Of a DNA stretch of 7,960 nt, positions 5,476 through 7,960 are shown piece after piece. How positions within the stretch are numbered: position 1 is the first letter of the stretch; every line of letters starts with the position of its first letter. The notes below the pieces were generated by a model. It searched no databases. It had not been told where the DNA came from and saw nothing but the letters and a program-made list of their open reading frames with translations. Position numbers and translations under genes: made by a program. The stretch is from positions 1-7,960 of the forward strand of contig JAUPLK010000061.1 of assembly GCA_030836925.1 (NCBI GenBank), read 5' to 3'. Source of the stretch: Pseudomonadota bacterium. GTDB lineage: Bacteria; Pseudomonadota; Gammaproteobacteria; Steroidobacterales; GCA-2729495.

Positions 5476-7960
5476 ATGCATACGAAGTTTCGCAACTCAC
5501 TGATGTGCGCCGGCGTCGTCGGTCTGTCTGCGCTGATGGTGGCGCCGATGGCCTCGGCACTGGAAGAAATCATCGTCAGTGCTCGTAAACGTGAGGAGAA
5601 CCTGCAGGAAGTCCCGATAGCCGTATCGGTGCTGACCGCTGATGCAATCGAGAGACTGAACATCGCGAGTATCTCTGATGTCAGCAAGTTCAGCTCCAGC
5701 GTCATTTTCGATCAGGGTTTCGCGTCGCAGGACACCCGTGTCACGATCCGCGGTCTCGCCCCCACGCGCGGTCGGCAGAACGTTGCGGTACTGGTGGATG
5801 GCATCGATATCGCCAGCCAGGCAATCCAGACCAATGGTGGTGGCCTGTTGCTGAACCCGCGCCTCTTTGACCTCGAGCGTATCGAGGTGGTCAAGGGACC
5901 GCAGAACGCCTTGTACGGACGCACCGCATTTGCCGGTGCGATCAACTACATCACGCGCAAGCCGACCAGTGAATTCCAGGGCCGGGTTGGCACGGATATC
6001 GGTGACAACGGCCAGCTTGAAGCGCGTGGCAGTCTCAGTGGTCCGCTGCTCGGTGAAACCCTGCTTGGCAGCATCAATGTGGCGAGCTGGGAACACGATG
6101 GCTATTACAAGAACTCGGTAACCGGCCAGGACATCGGTGGCACGGATGGCGAAGGCGTTTCCGGTAACTTGGTGTGGAATATCAGCGACGGGATCGCGGC
6201 AACTTTCCATACCGAGTACACCGACGACACCATCGAACAGGCGCCCTATTCGGCCATCACGCCCACGGTGCTGAAGGATATTCCGCTCAGTGCGCGCACC
6301 GATCCGGATGGTGCGGGTCCGCTGGTTCCGGCCATCAACCCGAATCTGACCCAGATCGCTGCGGTAACCAGCCTGCCGGATGGCGATGATCTGGACGTGA
6401 CCCTGTCGGAAGATCCGCGTACCGGTGCCGACTACCCGGGCACGGACCGTGAAATCTGGCGCAATACCCTCGAGCTGGGCGTGGATTTCGGTGCAGTGAA
6501 GCTGACATCGCTGACGCACTATGCCACCAGCGATGTGTTCAGCTTTGAAGATGGTCGTCGCGAAGGCAGTGTGGCCGCAACCGGCAAGACCACCGGTGCC
6601 GAGTTCTGGCTGCGTGACGAAACCGATCTGTTCAGCCAGGAACTGCGTCTGCAATCCACTACCGACGGTGCGGTCGCCTGGACCGTCGGTGCCCTGTACT
6701 GGGCGGAAGACAAGGACATCCAGGATGGCAGCGTCAACTGTATTTCCAATGCTGCCCTGCCATTTGCACCGGGCGTCAATTGCGCGCCGCAACTGGCAGC
6801 GATCAGTTCGAATGCCCTGCGCTATATCGATCCATGGACCCAGGATACGGATCACTGGTCCGTCTATGGCCTGGTCGAATGGGAGTTCGTCGACAGCTGG
6901 AAGCTGATCGTCGAGGGCCGCTATTCGGACGAAGAGGTTGAGGTAACCGGACCTGATCGCCGTGATCCGGATGGTGCGGGTGCGCAGTGCGCGCGGCCTC
7001 GGGCGGTCGATTCGCGTGGCCTGACTTTCCCGCCGTGCGCGAACTTCCCGGCCTCGCTGGCGGCCGCCTATGGCACCCTGTCGGACCGGGTGACTGACGA
7101 CTTCTTCTCGCCGAAAGTGACGCTGCAGTGGCAGGCCTCCGACGATGCGATGTACTACCTGTCCTGGGCCAAGGCGACCAAGCCAGCCGGTATCAGCGTC
7201 GTCGGTGCGTTGACCGGCTTCGATCCCGCTGCCAGCCGTTTTGAGGATGAAACCCTCAACGTCTATGAGGTCGGTGCGAAGACCGACTGGCTGGACAAGC
7301 GCCTGGTGCTGAACACCTCGCTGTTCTACCAGGAGTTTGACGACAAGCTGGTGTCCTCGCAGAAGCAGGATGCGGATACCGGTCTGTTGTTTGCCGCGCC
7401 GGTCAATGCATCGAAGGCGACGGTATACGGCCTGGAGCTGGACGTTGCCTGGCAGGCGACCGAAGCATTGCAACTCACTGCCTCATACACGTATCTGGAT
7501 ACCGAATACGATGATTTCACTTCGTTGACCAAGGGCCCGAGCACGATTGCCGATGCGGGCAATTGCACCATCGTGGCCGATCCAGCCCGCCTTGTGCCCG
7601 GCAGTGGCGTGGACGATGACTTCTGCCAGATCGACCTGTCCGGCAATGAGCTCGAATATGCGCCCAAGCACGCGCTCGTTGGCGGTTACTCCTGGCGTCA
7701 GCCGCTGGTCGGTGAGACCGACTGGTTGTTTGAAGGTGACCTGATCTACCAGGACGACCGCTACCAGGATGCCGTGAACACGGTCGCGTTCGACTCCTAT
7801 ACCACGGTCGATTTCCGCCTGGGTGTGGTCAACGAGCAGTGGGACATCATTGCCTACGTCGACAACGCCTTCGAGGATGACACGATCAAGTCCTCGTTCC
7901 GCAACACCTACAACCAGGGCATTGCGTTTTTCGGCGGAAGTTTTTCACCCCTCGGCCCGC
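5476..7960 (+). CDS. TonB-dependent outer-membrane receptor (3' end outside window)
   Basis: 828 codons are open to the window edge with no stop. The last residues (IAFFGGSFSPLGP) resemble the region shortly before the final beta-strand, so perhaps 15-40 residues are missing. A signal peptide is clear: MHTKFRNSL, a hydrophobic core, and cleavage likely after A28 (ASA|LE). A TonB-box-like EEIIVSA follows at 30-36, then the plug domain (about 40-165) with RGLAPTRG (92-99) and the VVKGPQNALYGRTAFAGAI motif (138-156), then the beta-barrel. The protein would import a large or scarce substrate across the outer membrane using TonB-ExbB-ExbD energy. No siderophore- or vitamin-specific signature was recognised, so the substrate is unknown. 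Six cysteines of the mature part form three close pairs (C422/C436, C505/C521, C697/C717), probably loop disulfides. Likely regulated by the divergent LysR. Confidence 0.94.
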   Translation, partial: MHTKFRNSLMCAGVVGLSALMVAPMASALEEIIVSARKREENLQEVPIAVSVLTADAIERLNIASISDVSKFSSSVIFDQGFASQDTRVTIRGLAPTRGRQNVAVLVDGIDIASQAIQTNGGGLLLNPRLFDLERIEVVKGPQNALYGRTAFAGAINYITRKPTSEFQGRVGTDIGDNGQLEARGSLSGPLLGETLLGSINVASWEHDGYYKNSVTGQDIGGTDGEGVSGNLVWNISDGIAATFHTEYTDDTIEQAPYSAITPTVLKDIPLSARTDPDGAGPLVPAINPNLTQIAAVTSLPDGDDLDVTLSEDPRTGADYPGTDREIWRNTLELGVDFGAVKLTSLTHYATSDVFSFEDGRREGSVAATGKTTGAEFWLRDETDLFSQELRLQSTTDGAVAWTVGALYWAEDKDIQDGSVNCISNAALPFAPGVNCAPQLAAISSNALRYIDPWTQDTDHWSVYGLVEWEFVDSWKLIVEGRYSDEEVEVTGPDRRDPDGAGAQCARPRAVDSRGLTFPPCANFPASLAAAYGTLSDRVTDDFFSPKVTLQWQASDDAMYYLSWAKATKPAGISVVGALTGFDPAASRFEDETLNVYEVGAKTDWLDKRLVLNTSLFYQEFDDKLVSSQKQDADTGLLFAAPVNASKATVYGLELDVAWQATEALQLTASYTYLDTEYDDFTSLTKGPSTIADAGNCTIVADPARLVPGSGVDDDFCQIDLSGNELEYAPKHALVGGYSWRQPLVGETDWLFEGDLIYQDDRYQDAVNTVAFDSYTTVDFRLGVVNEQWDIIAYVDNAFEDDTIKSSFRNTYNQGIAFFGGSFSPLGP

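Noticed and set aside
5497..7473. A 658-codon open frame on the minus strand, antisense to the receptor
   Set aside because: It is codon-aligned with the receptor gene, so its length simply reflects the absence of TTA, CTA and TCA codons in this GC-rich gene. The product has no recognisable domain, and the plus strand has a clear signal peptide, plug and barrel.

Overview
This GC-rich window reads like a Gammaproteobacterium, possibly a betaproteobacterium. The hemX-hemY pair is typical of those two classes. The TonB-dependent receptor has the 'EEIIVSARKREENLQEVPIAV' style of N-terminus common in environmental Gammaproteobacteria (related to Steroidobacter, Woeseia or OM60-type lineages). That lineage guess is inference. 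No mobile element, CRISPR array, tRNA or rRNA was seen, and base composition looks even throughout.

Layout: (1) 27-971 (+) nudC, a Nudix NAD(H) pyrophosphatase with a zinc ribbon. (2) 972-3289 (-) a two-gene operon, hemX then hemY, with an ATGA overlap; hemY ends base-to-base against nudC. (3) 3355-3891 (+) a stand-alone hemerythrin-like di-iron protein of the RIC/YtfE type, divergent from hemX. (4) 4011-4379 (+) a group 1 truncated hemoglobin. (5) 4389-5309 (-) a LysR-type regulator, convergent with the hemoglobin gene. (6) 5476-7960 (+) a TonB-dependent outer-membrane receptor, cut by the window edge probably a few dozen residues before its end and divergent from lysR.

Functional reading: the left and centre share a heme / iron / diatomic-gas theme: the inner-membrane HemX and HemY proteins, a di-iron hemerythrin protein and a truncated hemoglobin. 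The last two fit nitrosative-stress or oxygen handling, but no dedicated regulator such as NsrR or DNR lies in the window. The right side is a classical divergent LysR/target pair. Its 166-bp spacer holds repeated ACAAT/ATTGT half-sites over a good sigma70-like promoter (TTGATG-N17-TTTATA) for the receptor.

Most noteworthy are the apparently apolar distal heme pocket of the truncated hemoglobin (usual Tyr B10 and Gln E11 both apparently Leu), a cluster of perfect palindromes between the hemerythrin and hemoglobin genes, the LysR operator/promoter architecture, three close cysteine pairs in the receptor, and hemXY lying apart from hemCD. No clearly new multi-gene system is visible; these are mostly known families in a moderately unusual arrangement.
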